From: Candidatus Methylobacter oryzae
GTDB taxonomy: Bacteria; Pseudomonadota; Gammaproteobacteria; Methylococcales; Methylomonadaceae
NCBI RefSeq assembly: GCF_003994235.2
Contig: NZ_RYFG02000019.1
Span: 4,714 to 68,713, forward strand
DNA length: 64,000 nt
Direction of reading: 5' to 3'
Below the pieces are notes generated by a model. It was not told where the DNA came from, did no database searches, and saw nothing but the letters and a program-made list of their open reading frames with translations. This document shows positions 1 to 8,471 of the stretch, piece after piece. Position 1 is the first letter of the stretch. Each line of letters opens with the position of its first letter. A program made the translations under genes and the position numbers.

Positions 1-14
1 CATTACGAATAGCG

Positions 15-1043
15 ATGACTCCAGAATTGAAAGTCACGAAAGACATGCTTTTCATTGCTCCATACAATCACGAGGGCTTGGCAGGTTGGCTTGTGCGCAT
101 ATCGTGGTACCCAGACGCCAATTATGAAAATCGAAAATGGCATAGCAAGCTTTTCGCCTTCAGAGACTATGCCTCAAATGACGACGCTCTGGCGGCAGCT
201 CAAAACTATCGGGACAAATGGATAGAAGACAACAAAGGAAAGCGCTATCTCAGAAGCGTCGGCACGCGATTTAGCCCAAATCTGCCTCGTAACAATACAA
301 GTGGCATCGTTGGAGTAAACCGTTCCGAGAAAAGAAAGAAGAGCGGCCCACTTTGGCAAACCACATACCCGCTTCCTGAGGGTGGCGTCGCCAACAAGAA
401 GTTCCCAATTAGCATTTATGGCGAAGTCGGTGCACTTCGTCTAGCAATCGAGGCGCGTCGTGCTGGGCTCCTGACAGCTCTCGGTGGTCGAAACATCACA
501 ACGGATGAAGCTGCCTATTCGTCCATCAAGTTCTATGACGACCTTCTTGCAAACCTTCAAGACTATCGAGATCAAAGCTCCGATCCGTCGGTTATTGAAA
601 TTGTCCGCAACCCGGACGTTCCAGCGACAACCAAGCTTGAGCAACTCCAAGTAAGAATCGGGCAACAACGGTTTCGTCGCGAAGTTCTTGAGATCTTCGA
701 CAACAAGTGCGCCATCACAGGATCAAGCTTGTTGATTCGCGCCTCACACATTAAACCTTGGCGCGTTGCAAACAACGAAGAACGGATTAATCCGGCAAAC
801 GGCCTCGCTTTGTCACCGGTCTATGATGCCGCGTTTGATTTTGGGCTGATTACCTTTCGCCCGGATGGACAGATTATGCTTTCGCCAAGAATAGAAGCTG
901 ACGCATCAGCATTAGGAATCACAGGAAGAGAGAAGATTAGCTTCCTTACAGATGAGCATTTTGCATTTCTGGACTGGCACCGAAAGAATATCTTCGGAGC
1001 ATCAATGACAAACACTACGCTCCAAGAGGCGCTAGCCAGGTAG
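15..1043 (+). CDS. AP2-domain HNH endonuclease, possibly 5'-partial
   Basis: Probable DNA endonuclease. The C-terminal third carries an HNH core: a cysteine at KCAITG, the ASHIKPW His segment, and NPANGLALSP with the following DAAFDFGLI segment. The middle (about residues 95-150) looks like an AP2 DNA-binding domain (GIVGVNR, then a basic strand and an EARRAGL helix). The first 70 residues may be a second degenerate AP2 unit. This AP2-plus-HNH arrangement is known in homing-type and stand-alone nucleases. The first ATG is at 15, but the frame stays open to the window edge and no clear ribosome site precedes it, so the true start may lie outside. Codon use is more AT-rich than in the genes downstream, which suggests transfer. 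The stop codon lies inside repeat G1. Confidence 0.75.
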   Translation: MTPELKVTKDMLFIAPYNHEGLAGWLVRISWYPDANYENRKWHSKLFAFRDYASNDDALAAAQNYRDKWIEDNKGKRYLRSVGTRFSPNLPRNNTSGIVGVNRSEKRKKSGPLWQTTYPLPEGGVANKKFPISIYGEVGALRLAIEARRAGLLTALGGRNITTDEAAYSSIKFYDDLLANLQDYRDQSSDPSVIEIVRNPDVPATTKLEQLQVRIGQQRFRREVLEIFDNKCAITGSSLLIRASHIKPWRVANNEERINPANGLALSPVYDAAFDFGLITFRPDGQIMLSPRIEADASALGITGREKISFLTDEHFAFLDWHRKNIFGASMTNTTLQEALAR

Positions 1044-1121
1044 GGTACGTTGCGCGTACCTTTAATTTTGCATTGGATTTCTTGGCGATTGAAAAGGTAC
1101 GCATAGCGTACCCTACCTGGC
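1035..1121. repeat. Inverted repeat G1 (GTAGGGTAC family)
   Basis: The ends GCCAGGTAGGGTACG and CGTACCCTACCTGGC are exact inverted repeats, with inner GGTACG/CGTACC arms. The endonuclease stop codon TAG lies in the left arm. It resembles repeat G2 at 5755-5841, so this is a dispersed miniature element that could also act as a bidirectional terminator between convergent genes. Confidence 0.75.
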
Positions 1122-1160
1122 TGTTTTAACTACAGATTTAAGATTTGCTCCCTCTTCCGG

Positions 1161-1415
1161 CTATGCTACTTCACGAATAAAGATACATTGCTCATATAAG
1201 CGTTCAGGCGAAAACTCTAATCCATTGGGCCAACACAGTGCACCCGCATCAATAAAAAACCGTTGAAAATAGTCGGCATCGCGCAGAGGTTCCAATAATG
1301 TTCCTTTACGTTCTTTTAACAAGGTTTCTGCGTTCCAAATGCCGCGTGTTTCGTCTGAAAAATCCAGTTGAATTTCATAAGGTGTTATTAACGTTGCATG
1401 TAAAATTTTAATCAC
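1161..1415 (-). CDS. DUF2442 domain protein
   Basis: An 84-residue protein of the DUF2442 family, recognised by the early strand MIKILHATLITPYEIQLDFS, the LLEPLRD.DYFQRFF segment and the closing WPNGLEFSPERLYEQ motif. Its start overlaps the end of the DUF4160 gene by 8 bp, so the two are co-transcribed leftward. DUF4160/DUF2442 pairs are common small two-gene modules in proteobacteria and are often suggested to be toxin-antitoxin-like, but I know of no settled function. No catalytic residues are evident. It sits next to a nuclease gene in an AT-richer patch, which fits acquisition. Confidence 0.8.
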   Translation of the reverse strand: MIKILHATLITPYEIQLDFSDETRGIWNAETLLKERKGTLLEPLRDADYFQRFFIDAGALCWPNGLEFSPERLYEQCIFIREVA

Positions 1416-1674
1416 GGTCTGCTCCTTGAATACGATCTAAAGGTTCAAATTGGCTGGCTTTTTCCCAGTTGCTCATTAATTCTATACGATGTGTTTCACA
1501 CCATTCGTTGACAATTGCGGCTACTTTTCTCGGTAAATCGCCTGCAATAATATTTCCACTGCTGATTTCAACCAATGCGGTGAATCCTTGATATTCAACA
1601 TGAATATGAGGCGGCGGATGGTCATCATGACGCATTTTGATAATGATGCCAAAAAATATGCTCAGTGTCGGCAT
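1408..1674 (-). CDS. DUF4160 domain protein
   Basis: An 88-residue protein of the DUF4160 family. Its hallmark is the HDDHPPPHIHVEYQG segment, where closely spaced His and Asp residues could bind a metal, followed by AAIVNEWCETHRIELMSNWE. A good ribosome site (GAGGAGAAAACA) precedes the ATG. It is the upstream gene of the pair with DUF2442. The biochemical role is not known, and a toxin-antitoxin-like module is only an inference from gene order. Confidence 0.82.
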   Translation of the reverse strand: MPTLSIFFGIIIKMRHDDHPPPHIHVEYQGFTALVEISSGNIIAGDLPRKVAAIVNEWCETHRIELMSNWEKASQFEPLDRIQGADRD

Positions 1675-1815
1675 TGTTTTCTCCTCGGGCTTATTTTAAG
1701 CAGGCTTCAAAGCTATATATTACGCTACGCATACCTTAAGGTTGATCGTATCATATCGCTATCTTAAAAATCCGCTTGAGCGTAGCCGAAGGGAGCGGGT
1801 CATTTTCTAATTTTC

Positions 1816-1942
1816 CTCGTTCCCACGCGCCGCGTGGGAATGCAGTGCCGGACGCGCTACGTCCCGTATACTCAAAACTTTGACCATGACTCGCGGCGCA
1901 GCGCGCCTTGACTGCATTCCCACGGAGCCTGTGGGAACGAGA
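1816..1942. repeat. Paired-hairpin repeat A1 (CTCGTTCCCACG family)
   Basis: A 127-bp unit made of two GTTCCCACG...CGTGGGAA hairpins in opposite orientation, joined by a spacer containing ACGCGCTACGTCC and CGCGGCGCAGCGCGCC. The same layout recurs at 19131-19273 and, with a collapsed left hairpin, at 8078-8175. It fills most of the 580-bp gap 1675-2255, where I see nothing else. Confidence 0.8.
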
Positions 1943-2255
1943 GTGAAAGTCTGTCCTTGGCGCTGTGCAGAGCCTACCGTTGGCGGTAAATCTATCCGGC
2001 AGGGTCGGGCAACGGCGCTTTCGGCTAAGTATTAACCCGTGCAACTGTTGAATCGCCGACAGCTGTTGTTGGCAAACTGCGCCTTACTCAACAATTAAGT
2101 CTGTCTAACGAGGCCCAATATTCACTCTTCCACAATCGAAATGGCGTTGAAGCCTCGCCGATACAGTATTCCCTGTAGCTTCATTTCATTGGCTCGTTAA
2201 TTGCTCTAGCCGTTTTAGCGATTATTCGCTTTATCGAGCATTAACGGAATTAATC

Positions 2256-3677
2256 ATGACACTGACAACCTTTTTTAATAAAACCCATGGCGGCCGTCGA
2301 CGCGCTAAGGCCAAGAATCTGCCCAAAGCGGTGCTGGGCGCGGCCGGCGTCTTGCTAAGCGTCTCAGCCGTCGCGGCTCCCAGCGTCTACTCGACCGGCA
2401 CGACGCGTTACGACCCGGCCAAAGCCTTCAATTCTTTCGTGCTATTTACCGGCGGCGACAATATTGCGCACCTGATCGACCTGAACGGCAATTCGGTTCA
2501 TGAATGGCGGGATGCGGCCAGCCACAGCACGCTGATCGATCCGGCCGTGAACGGCGGCAAGCTCGGTCATGTATTCGTGACGCTGGAAATGACCGAAGGT
2601 ATAGGCACCGACTTGGTGCCGGGGCAGGTGAGTCGGCGGGTTTCCAAGACGGTCGGCGAACTGGATTGGGACGGCAAAACCGTTTGGTCGTTCGGCGATA
2701 AAGCGCCCGGCGGAGCCGCCCAGCAACATCACGACTGGGCGCGGCTGCCGAACGGCAATACCGTCGTGTTGGCTAATCTCGTGCATCCGGTCAAAGGCTT
2801 TAAACAGCCGCAGGTGCTCGACGATGTCGTTTATGAAGTCAATCCGGCCGGGGAAGCGGTCTGGAAATGGATCGCTTCCGAGCATATCAATGAATTCGGC
2901 TTCAGTCCGGCTGAACTGAAGCTGGTGCGCAACGCCGAAATTGCCGATTACCTGCATGTCAACAACCTGAAAGTGGTCGGTCCCAATCGCTGGTTTGCCG
3001 CCGGCGACAAGCGCTTCGATCCCGAAAACCTGCTGTTTGACGCCCGCAACGCCAATTTCATCGCGATCATCGACAAGAAAACCGGCAAGATCGTCTGGCG
3101 GCTTGGGCCGCACTATAAAGCCGCCAGCGAAGAACAAGCGCTGCCTCGCAATGTGCCAAGGCCGGTCGACCAGATCAGCGCCCAGCACGATGCCCATATC
3201 ATTCCCGAAGGCTTGCCCGGCGCCGGTAATTTGCTGGTATTCGACAATCAAGGCCTGGCCGGCTACCCGACGGCGGCGGTTCCCAGAACCGGCGGTTCCA
3301 GGGTGCTGGAAATCGATCCGGTCAAGAACGAGATCGTTTGGCAGTACACCGGCGAAGATTCCGGCGGCCCCGCTTGGTCGTTCCGCAGCACCCATATCAG
3401 CGCCGCCCGTCGCTTGCCGAACGGCAATACCTTTATCGATGAAGGCCAGAGTGGACGCTTGTTCCAAGTGACCAAAGACGGCGAAATCGTTTGGGAATAC
3501 GTCAATCCTTATGTCCGTATCGGCAAGGATAAGCTGACCGGTCACACGACCGTCAACAACCAATTGTATCGCGGTCAACCGGTACCTTATGAATGGGTGC
3601 CGGCCGGTACGCCGCATTCCGAAAAAGCGGTGGTTCCGCCTGAGTCAAGCCAGGCCAGCCTTCCGCCTGGGCCTTAA
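2256..3677 (+). CDS. Secreted arylsulfotransferase-family beta-propeller protein
   Basis: A 473-residue protein with an N-terminal membrane/signal segment (about residues 24-41, ending SAVAAPS) and a body of repeated propeller blades, each with a tryptophan-rich strand such as GKTVWSFGD, GEAVWKWIAS, GKIVWRLGPH, NEIVWQYTGE and GEIVWEYVNP. His-containing loops QQHHDWARLPNGNT and QHDAHIIPEG match the arylsulfotransferase (ASST) fold, which transfers sulfate between phenols in the periplasm. Activity is not proven, because many members are uncharacterised. A secreted cupin starts 24 bp downstream and is probably in the same transcript. Confidence 0.72.
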   Translation: MTLTTFFNKTHGGRRRAKAKNLPKAVLGAAGVLLSVSAVAAPSVYSTGTTRYDPAKAFNSFVLFTGGDNIAHLIDLNGNSVHEWRDAASHSTLIDPAVNGGKLGHVFVTLEMTEGIGTDLVPGQVSRRVSKTVGELDWDGKTVWSFGDKAPGGAAQQHHDWARLPNGNTVVLANLVHPVKGFKQPQVLDDVVYEVNPAGEAVWKWIASEHINEFGFSPAELKLVRNAEIADYLHVNNLKVVGPNRWFAAGDKRFDPENLLFDARNANFIAIIDKKTGKIVWRLGPHYKAASEEQALPRNVPRPVDQISAQHDAHIIPEGLPGAGNLLVFDNQGLAGYPTAAVPRTGGSRVLEIDPVKNEIVWQYTGEDSGGPAWSFRSTHISAARRLPNGNTFIDEGQSGRLFQVTKDGEIVWEYVNPYVRIGKDKLTGHTTVNNQLYRGQPVPYEWVPAGTPHSEKAVVPPESSQASLPPGP

Positions 3678-3701
3678 TCATAATTTCACAGGAGAATTTA
3701 G

Positions 3702-4154
3702 ATGTTTGGTTTTATCAACATTCAACGCTTGGCGTTGGCAACCTGCTTGGCCCTGAGCTTCGGTTCCGTATCGGCGGCCGATCTCGATCCCAAGGCGATT
3801 TCGATCAAGCTGCCCGAGGACATCAAATGGGTTGCCAACCCCGGCGGCTCGGAAAGCGCGGTATTGGTCGGCGATCCGTCCAAACCCGGTCTTTACGTGG
3901 TGCTGAACAAATGGAAAGCGCATCATAACAGCAAGCCGCATTCGCATCCGAACGACCGCTTCATTACCGTGATTTCCGGCACTTGGTGGGTCGGCACCGG
4001 CACTGATTACAACCCGGATAATTTAAAACCGGTTCCGGCGGGCAGTTTCGTGACCCATTACGGAAACGAAGTCCATTACGACGGCGCCAAGGATGAAGAC
4101 ACGATTTTGCAGATCGTCGGTATCGGTCCTGCGACATCGACTCCGGCAAAGTAA
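3702..4154 (+). CDS. Secreted cupin-domain protein
   Basis: A 150-residue protein with a cleavable signal peptide (about residues 1-25, cut near VSAAD) and a single cupin barrel. The two cupin motifs are visible: HHNSKPHSHPNDRFITVISG (metal-binding His cluster) and GSFVTHYGNEVHYD. It is likely a periplasmic metal-dependent enzyme or sensor of unknown substrate. A strong ribosome site (CAGGAGAA) and a 24-bp gap link it to the propeller protein upstream. Confidence 0.8.
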   Translation: MFGFINIQRLALATCLALSFGSVSAADLDPKAISIKLPEDIKWVANPGGSESAVLVGDPSKPGLYVVLNKWKAHHNSKPHSHPNDRFITVISGTWWVGTGTDYNPDNLKPVPAGSFVTHYGNEVHYDGAKDEDTILQIVGIGPATSTPAK

Positions 4155-4187
4155 CAAACCTTGGCTCATTTTTAATAGAGGCAGATC

Positions 4188-4565
4188 ATGAACATAGTTG
4201 ATTTTAATGCATTCGAACAGAGGCAATATCTGGCAAAAAACACTAAGGAACAGCTTTCCTTAGTAAAAGCATTAACCACGGCTTTTTCCCTAAAAGGATT
4301 ATCAGTGAGTCATGAAACGCTGTTGCCTGGAACAAGGGCTTGTTCCAGGCATTATTATGCAAAGAAAGACGAGCTGGTTTTTGTACTAAAAGGAAGCCCG
4401 TCGGTGCGGATCAATGGCGAAATCATAAGGTTAAAGCCGGGAGAGGTTTTCGGTTCGCCTACCGAAGCGGGGATTCCTTATGTGGTTGTCAATGAATCGA
4501 ATGCTCCCGCTTTTTTTCTGTCTATCGGATCAGAAACAAACGAAGATGAAGCGATCTATGCCTGA
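4188..4565 (+). CDS. Small cytoplasmic cupin protein
   Basis: A 125-residue single-domain cupin without a signal peptide. The segment ACSRHYYAKKDELVFVLKG holds the first cupin motif with one clear His. The second motif is reduced to LKPGEVFGSPTEAGIPYVVVN. The loss of metal ligands suggests a binding rather than catalytic role. The ribosome site AGAGG precedes the ATG. It follows the secreted cupin by 33 bp but is not closely similar to it. Confidence 0.7.
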   Translation: MNIVDFNAFEQRQYLAKNTKEQLSLVKALTTAFSLKGLSVSHETLLPGTRACSRHYYAKKDELVFVLKGSPSVRINGEIIRLKPGEVFGSPTEAGIPYVVVNESNAPAFFLSIGSETNEDEAIYA

Positions 4566-4647
4566 TCGAGTTTCAATATTAAATCAAAAAGCGCCAGCAT
4601 ATTAGAGAACATCGGCATGCTAAGCGATGATTAAATTAGGCATTGCA

Positions 4648-5157
4648 ATGCAATTGACTGAACTTCAAACAGCCCGGACTATTATGAGGCCGTTTTCCGA
4701 GGCAGACGCAATAGAGGCATTTTCCTGGTTTGGCGATCCGGCCGTTATGAAGTTCACGCCTCATGGCCCTGATACAACACTTGAATCTACTATTGAAAGG
4801 ATAAAACATTATCTCGAACATCAGTCGAAGCATGGATACGCAAAGTGGATTATTCGTGAACGCAATTCCATGAAACCGATTGGTGATGCCGGACCAATGT
4901 ATTTTCCCGAATGTGAAAGTTTTGAGTTAGGGTATCGCTTATTACCCGGTTACTGGAATAAAGGGTTAGCTACCGAAGTGGCATTAGCTTGGGTGCAGCT
5001 CCGCTTCCAGATACCGGGCTTAATGAATTTAATGGCTTTTACCCATCCGGAAAATGTGGCTTCCATTCGAGTTTTGGAAAAAGTGGGATTCAATTTCAGT
5101 CATCGAGATCATCTTATGGGGATGGACAGCATGGTTTTTAAGATGCCAAATTTGTAA
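4648..5157 (+). CDS. GNAT acetyltransferase, RimJ/RimL type
   Basis: A GNAT N-acetyltransferase of about 169 residues. Family signs are TARTIMRPFSEADA at the start, FELGYRLLPGYWNKGLATEVA (acetyl-CoA binding strand and loop) and HPENVASIRVLEKVGF near the end. The acceptor is unknown; members acetylate ribosomal protein N-termini, antibiotics or small metabolites. I prefer the ATG at 4648 because the family begins just before the TxRxxxRPF strand. An in-frame ATG at 4627 would add seven residues. Neither has a strong ribosome site. Confidence 0.78.
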   Translation: MQLTELQTARTIMRPFSEADAIEAFSWFGDPAVMKFTPHGPDTTLESTIERIKHYLEHQSKHGYAKWIIRERNSMKPIGDAGPMYFPECESFELGYRLLPGYWNKGLATEVALAWVQLRFQIPGLMNLMAFTHPENVASIRVLEKVGFNFSHRDHLMGMDSMVFKMPNL

Positions 5158-5250
5158 ATTGAAGCAGTTTGTTCAGATTGGGAACCTCGAACGAATCTAT
5201 CTCACTTGTTTTAAAGGCTATTTTTAACTTAATCCATCACAAGGTATTTC

Positions 5251-5721
5251 ATGATTTCCATCGACATTCCCGGCTTTAAAAAGCTTGAACTCATCCACCT
5301 CGTCTCCGACTACAACGGTACGTTGGCGCTGGACGGCCAACTGCTGCCCGGCGTGGCGGATATACTTACCGCCCTGGCCCCTTGGATCAAAATTCATGTA
5401 ATCACGGCCGATACTTTCGGCTTGGCGCATTCCCAACTGGCTACCCTACCCGTTGAGCTGACTATCACCCCGGTCGAATCCCAAGCCCAAACTAAGCTGC
5501 AATTCGTCACCGAGCTTGGGGTCGAGACCGTAGTCGCCGTCGGCAATGGCCGAAACGACAGAAAGATGTTGAAAGCTGCGGCGGTAGGCATAGCGCTGAT
5601 ACAACGCGAGGGCGGTTCGGCCCAATCTATCGTCAGTGCCGATGTGGTTTGCACCAATGTCATTGATGCGCTGGATTTGCTGCTTAATCCGAAGCGTCTG
5701 GTTGCAACGCTACGTTCATAA
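5251..5721 (+). CDS. HAD-like soluble P-type ATPase domain protein
   Basis: A 156-residue haloacid dehalogenase-fold protein. Motif I is DYNGTLALDG (Asp20) and the C-terminal metal motif is GNGRNDRKML. The second motif I residue is Asn22 rather than the Asp that acts as acid-base in phosphatases. This matches the COG4087 soluble P-type ATPase-like group, not ordinary phosphatases. There is no membrane domain, so it is not a pump. A ribosome site (AAGG) precedes the ATG. The substrate is unknown. Confidence 0.72.
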   Translation: MISIDIPGFKKLELIHLVSDYNGTLALDGQLLPGVADILTALAPWIKIHVITADTFGLAHSQLATLPVELTITPVESQAQTKLQFVTELGVETVVAVGNGRNDRKMLKAAAVGIALIQREGGSAQSIVSADVVCTNVIDALDLLLNPKRLVATLRS

Positions 5722-5754
5722 TCAACCGTTTAGTAACACGATAAGGCGCAATTT

Positions 5755-5841
5755 GTAGGGTGCAATAGCGTAGCGTATTGCACCGTAATGGTAAGACTAT
5801 GATTCGGCGCAATACGCGATAAAGCCGCTATTGCGCCCTAC
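5755..5841. repeat. Inverted repeat G2 (GTAGGGTGCAATAGCG)
   Basis: The left end GTAGGGTGCAATAGCG pairs with the right end CGCTATTGCGCCCTAC, and inner GCGTATTGCACC pairs with GGCGCAATACGC. It is related to G1 at the start of the window. It separates the rightward HAD-like gene from the leftward cluster that follows. Confidence 0.75.
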
Positions 5842-5885
5842 GGATTAATTATGTTGGGCATAAACAGCATGCCCAACTGACAAAA

Positions 5886-6314
5886 CTACGCCTCTGCGCT
5901 ATTCAGCCAAAGATCGTGCTTATTGCATAAACTCAGCGCATATAGCGCGCCGCTGTAATTCTTCAGCGTGAATGTCGAAACTGCGGCGCTGTCTTTAGTC
6001 GGATCGAACAAATGCTCATTGATGAATTTATAGTTCTTGTCCAATAGAACATGCTTAACAATGTAATGTTCGTAGCCTTTCATTTCGTGAGGCGTGACGA
6101 TTTTTACCGTAGTAACGTCTTCGGCTTTGGTAATCTCAATCGTCGGCAAATGGGTGGCGACTTTGCCGGCCCAACGTCCCGGCGCTTCTTTTGTATAGTA
6201 AATATCTCTCGATGCGGTTGCCTGTTCGTCACCGGCAGCCAGCGTCACGGCCGGGGCTATCAAGCTCGCGCCCGCACTTGCTACGCTTAAGCGAATAAAA
6301 TCGCGACGTTCCAT
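5886..6314 (-). CDS. Tat-exported desulfoferrodoxin/superoxide reductase-like protein
   Basis: A 142-residue protein with a twin-arginine-type leader (ERRDFIRLS, hydrophobic stretch to about residue 27) and a C-terminal desulfoferrodoxin iron-site domain. The expected ligand set of four His and one Cys can be traced: His55 (THLP), His76 (PHEM), His83 (EHYI), and Cys130/His133 in SLCNKHDLW. That is the catalytic Fe centre of superoxide reductases, without the rubredoxin-like N-terminal iron site. The spacing His76-x6-His83 is one residue longer than in classical members. The start is at 6314, preceded by AAGGAATT; a longer reading frame upstream lacks a leader. It probably follows the heme lipoprotein in one transcript. 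Confidence 0.75.
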   Translation of the reverse strand: MERRDFIRLSVASAGASLIAPAVTLAAGDEQATASRDIYYTKEAPGRWAGKVATHLPTIEITKAEDVTTVKIVTPHEMKGYEHYIVKHVLLDKNYKFINEHLFDPTKDSAAVSTFTLKNYSGALYALSLCNKHDLWLNSAEA

Positions 6315-6366
6315 AGTAATTCCTTGTTGTTGGTTATTGATTAAATTGAGTTGTGGATAGATAGCG

Positions 6367-6915
6367 CTACTGTTTAGACTCAGGCTGATCCGGATACCAA
6401 AAAGTTTTATGGCATTGTTCGCAGACATCATCGATGCGGCCGCCGATTTCAAGCAAAGCCGTTGCATTCTTTGCATCGATTGCGGCGAGCGTTTCTTCGG
6501 TTGCCGCCTGAAGCTGCTGCGCATACCTGAAATAAATTTCCGGTTTCGCATCGATTAACTGCTGAATTTCTTCAGGACTTTTTTTAACGCCCGGAATTTC
6601 AAATTTTGAATCCTTTACCGCTACGCGGCGGCCTCCTTCGGTTAAACGTTCGGCGGCGCTAAGCAGCCTGGCGGCTTGTTGTTTGGCAACGGCCCATTCT
6701 TCGTCCGTATGCGGCGGTTTTTCGACCATGCCCGACCTGCTGGCCGAATGCCAAATTCCGTCAGAGGTGGGAGCAATTAACGAGAGCATCAGCTCTTGAA
6801 TCGTTTCCGATGATTTAAGATTTTCCTTTTGGTTGCGTATGAGCGATTTCTGCGAACAAGCTGCAAATGCCGATACCGATATTACGACGAGGGCTAACTT
6901 TAATTTTAATGGCAT
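6367..6915 (-). CDS. Heme-binding lipoprotein, cytochrome c'-like
   Basis: A 182-residue lipoprotein: the signal peptide ends in SAFAAC with Cys20 as the likely lipidated residue. A single heme motif CEQCH (Cys165, Cys168, His169) lies near the C-terminus after a mostly helical body, an arrangement like cytochrome c' four-helix proteins. It lies 52 bp before the superoxide-reductase-like gene in the same direction, so it may supply electrons to it; that link is inference. The ribosome site is weak. Confidence 0.75.
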   Translation of the reverse strand: MPLKLKLALVVISVSAFAACSQKSLIRNQKENLKSSETIQELMLSLIAPTSDGIWHSASRSGMVEKPPHTDEEWAVAKQQAARLLSAAERLTEGGRRVAVKDSKFEIPGVKKSPEEIQQLIDAKPEIYFRYAQQLQAATEETLAAIDAKNATALLEIGGRIDDVCEQCHKTFWYPDQPESKQ

Positions 6916-6991
6916 CCGAATTTTTAAAATAAGAGTAAAACCTTATCTTTTTAACACATCGTTCAATTCCCGGTACAGGGGCAAACGAACA

Positions 6992-7714
6992 TTAATTGAT
7001 CGCAAAGCAATAAAACAGGCCTGCGCCACCGGTTTTTACCAGATTTTCCTGGCCGCAGCCTTTGCTGGCGTGCGCCGAATTCCAGGACGTATTGCCGCCG
7101 CCGGTACGATCGAAATGGCCCACTTGAGCCGAACCGTCTTCAGCGCTGCTGGTGTAATTTTTACAGGTGTGGTCGGCGGCATCGGCAAAAGCGGTGCCGT
7201 CGGGTTGGGAACCGGTAAGAATATCGTGCTGGTTGGGCTTGTCCCCGGCGCCGTTAACCGTTTCGTTTTTCTCGGTCAGCGCCGTGGTTCGGCTCAGGTT
7301 ATTGCCGAGTCTTGCCAGTTCCAGCGTGTTGCCATGTAAATGCGCGATATTCTTGGCGACCTCGGCGCCTTTCGCATTGAACCAAGGGCCGGTGCCGATA
7401 CGGTCGCGGGCATTAATCGAGGGGTGGCCGTCAACGGCTTGCGTACTCAAATAAGCATGCCAGGTTTTGTTGACGCTTCCTGCGGCTTCCGCCAGTTTTT
7501 GACAGTGTGCGTCGGCTCCGGCCAAACCGCCCAGATCGGCGCCTTTCCCTATGCCGGTGCTGGTGACAAAAAAGCTCAGCGGTTCTTTGGGTTTCGCATC
7601 CGCGGCCGGAGCCGGTGCCGGCTCAGCGACAGGACTTGTAGACGCAGACTGATCGGCGGCTATAACGAACGTGGAGCTTAACAACAGCGAACCAAATAGG
7701 AGTGTGTTTTTCAT
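6992..7714 (-). CDS. Secreted lectin-like/DUF1554-type protein
   Basis: A 240-residue exported protein with a signal peptide (cleavage near VIAAD), a short Pro/Ala-rich linker, and a conserved domain starting SFFVTSTGIGKGADLGGLAGADAHC. Further marks are AYLSTQAVDGHPSINARDRIG, PNQHDILTGSQPDG, and four cysteines (about GADAHC, HTC, KGC, FYC) that could form disulfides. The fold resembles endostatin/C-type-lectin-like proteins and DUF1554. The function is unknown and binding of glycans or surfaces is conjecture. It is the first gene of the leftward group with the heme lipoprotein (76 bp). Confidence 0.68.
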   Translation of the reverse strand: MKNTLLFGSLLLSSTFVIAADQSASTSPVAEPAPAPAADAKPKEPLSFFVTSTGIGKGADLGGLAGADAHCQKLAEAAGSVNKTWHAYLSTQAVDGHPSINARDRIGTGPWFNAKGAEVAKNIAHLHGNTLELARLGNNLSRTTALTEKNETVNGAGDKPNQHDILTGSQPDGTAFADAADHTCKNYTSSAEDGSAQVGHFDRTGGGNTSWNSAHASKGCGQENLVKTGGAGLFYCFAIN

Positions 7715-8077
7715 AGTATTTTTCTTTTTGTATTTAAGTATATGGAATGGAGATTACGGTTTTGGAAATCTGAGCGAATTCAAACGCACCTTGCGAGTTT
7801 CTGTTGAAATGACTTATGTAGAGATACCTATATCCTTTTTTAGACAGATTTCCAGGCTATTCATTTTTCATGCCATGGATTTGATCGATCATTACTGCCG
7901 CTGTCGAACAAATACAGGTGATTGTTTCAATACAGCTATTCTTTTCGATTGAATTTTTGCGGAATTTGAGGATTTGAGAGGTGGGATACAGTTCGTTGGC
8001 AAGGTGTTGATTTAGAGACAGCTATCCAGCAGATGCTATTGCGATAGCAGCAGGATGAATTAACGATAGAAGACGGT
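7715..8077. other. Intergenic region without recognised gene
   Basis: AT-rich divergent spacer between the leftward lectin-like gene and the RND operon. It must hold promoters for the leftward group, but I cannot place a convincing -35/-10 pair. Short open frames here show no family features. Confidence 0.5.
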
Positions 8078-8175
8078 CTTGTTTCCACGCGCTGCGTCCT
8101 ACTTTACTTGATGCGCCCTGTTTCTCGGCGCAGCGCGCCTTGAACTGCGTTCCCACGTAGCGCGTGGGAACGAGA
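8078..8175. repeat. Repeat A2 (collapsed CTCGTTCCCACG unit)
   Basis: The right half matches A1 and A3: GGCGCAGCGCGCCTTGA, then GTTCCCACGTAGCGCGTGGGAACGAGA. The left hairpin is shortened to TTTCCACGCGCTGCGTCC. A further half unit with CCACGGAGGAGTCCGTGG lies at 8282-8313. Between them and the RND gene nothing else is visible. Confidence 0.7.
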
Positions 8176-8471
8176 TAATTTGCTATCGCCCTTCGTAGGA
8201 GAGAAAGCTTTTCCGGCGTTCCGATTGCCGGAAACTCCCACCCTGGCTGACGCCGGGCGGTCTGATTCCGGCCTACGCCCCGTATTTCCACGGAGGAGTC
8301 CGTGGGGACGAGAGCGAAGCTGGAGAAGAAATAGCCAGTCTACGTGGCCTTGCTGGTATGTGAATTGCATACGTCCAGGTATTTGTTGCCTTTGCAGGGG
8401 AAACGATAGTTTGAAAAACGGCTAGACCTTTCAGCCCCGGCGCGTTACTGAATCGAATCTCCCGAGAAACC

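Noticed and set aside
1751-2044. 97-codon minus-strand frame after the DUF4160 gene
   Set aside because: It consists largely of repeat A1 read through; the peptide [20 protein letters not shown] recurs at other A copies.
2442-3617. Long 391-codon open frame on the minus strand
   Set aside because: It lies antisense within the arylsulfotransferase-like gene; the translation has no family features and mirrors the codon bias of the real gene.
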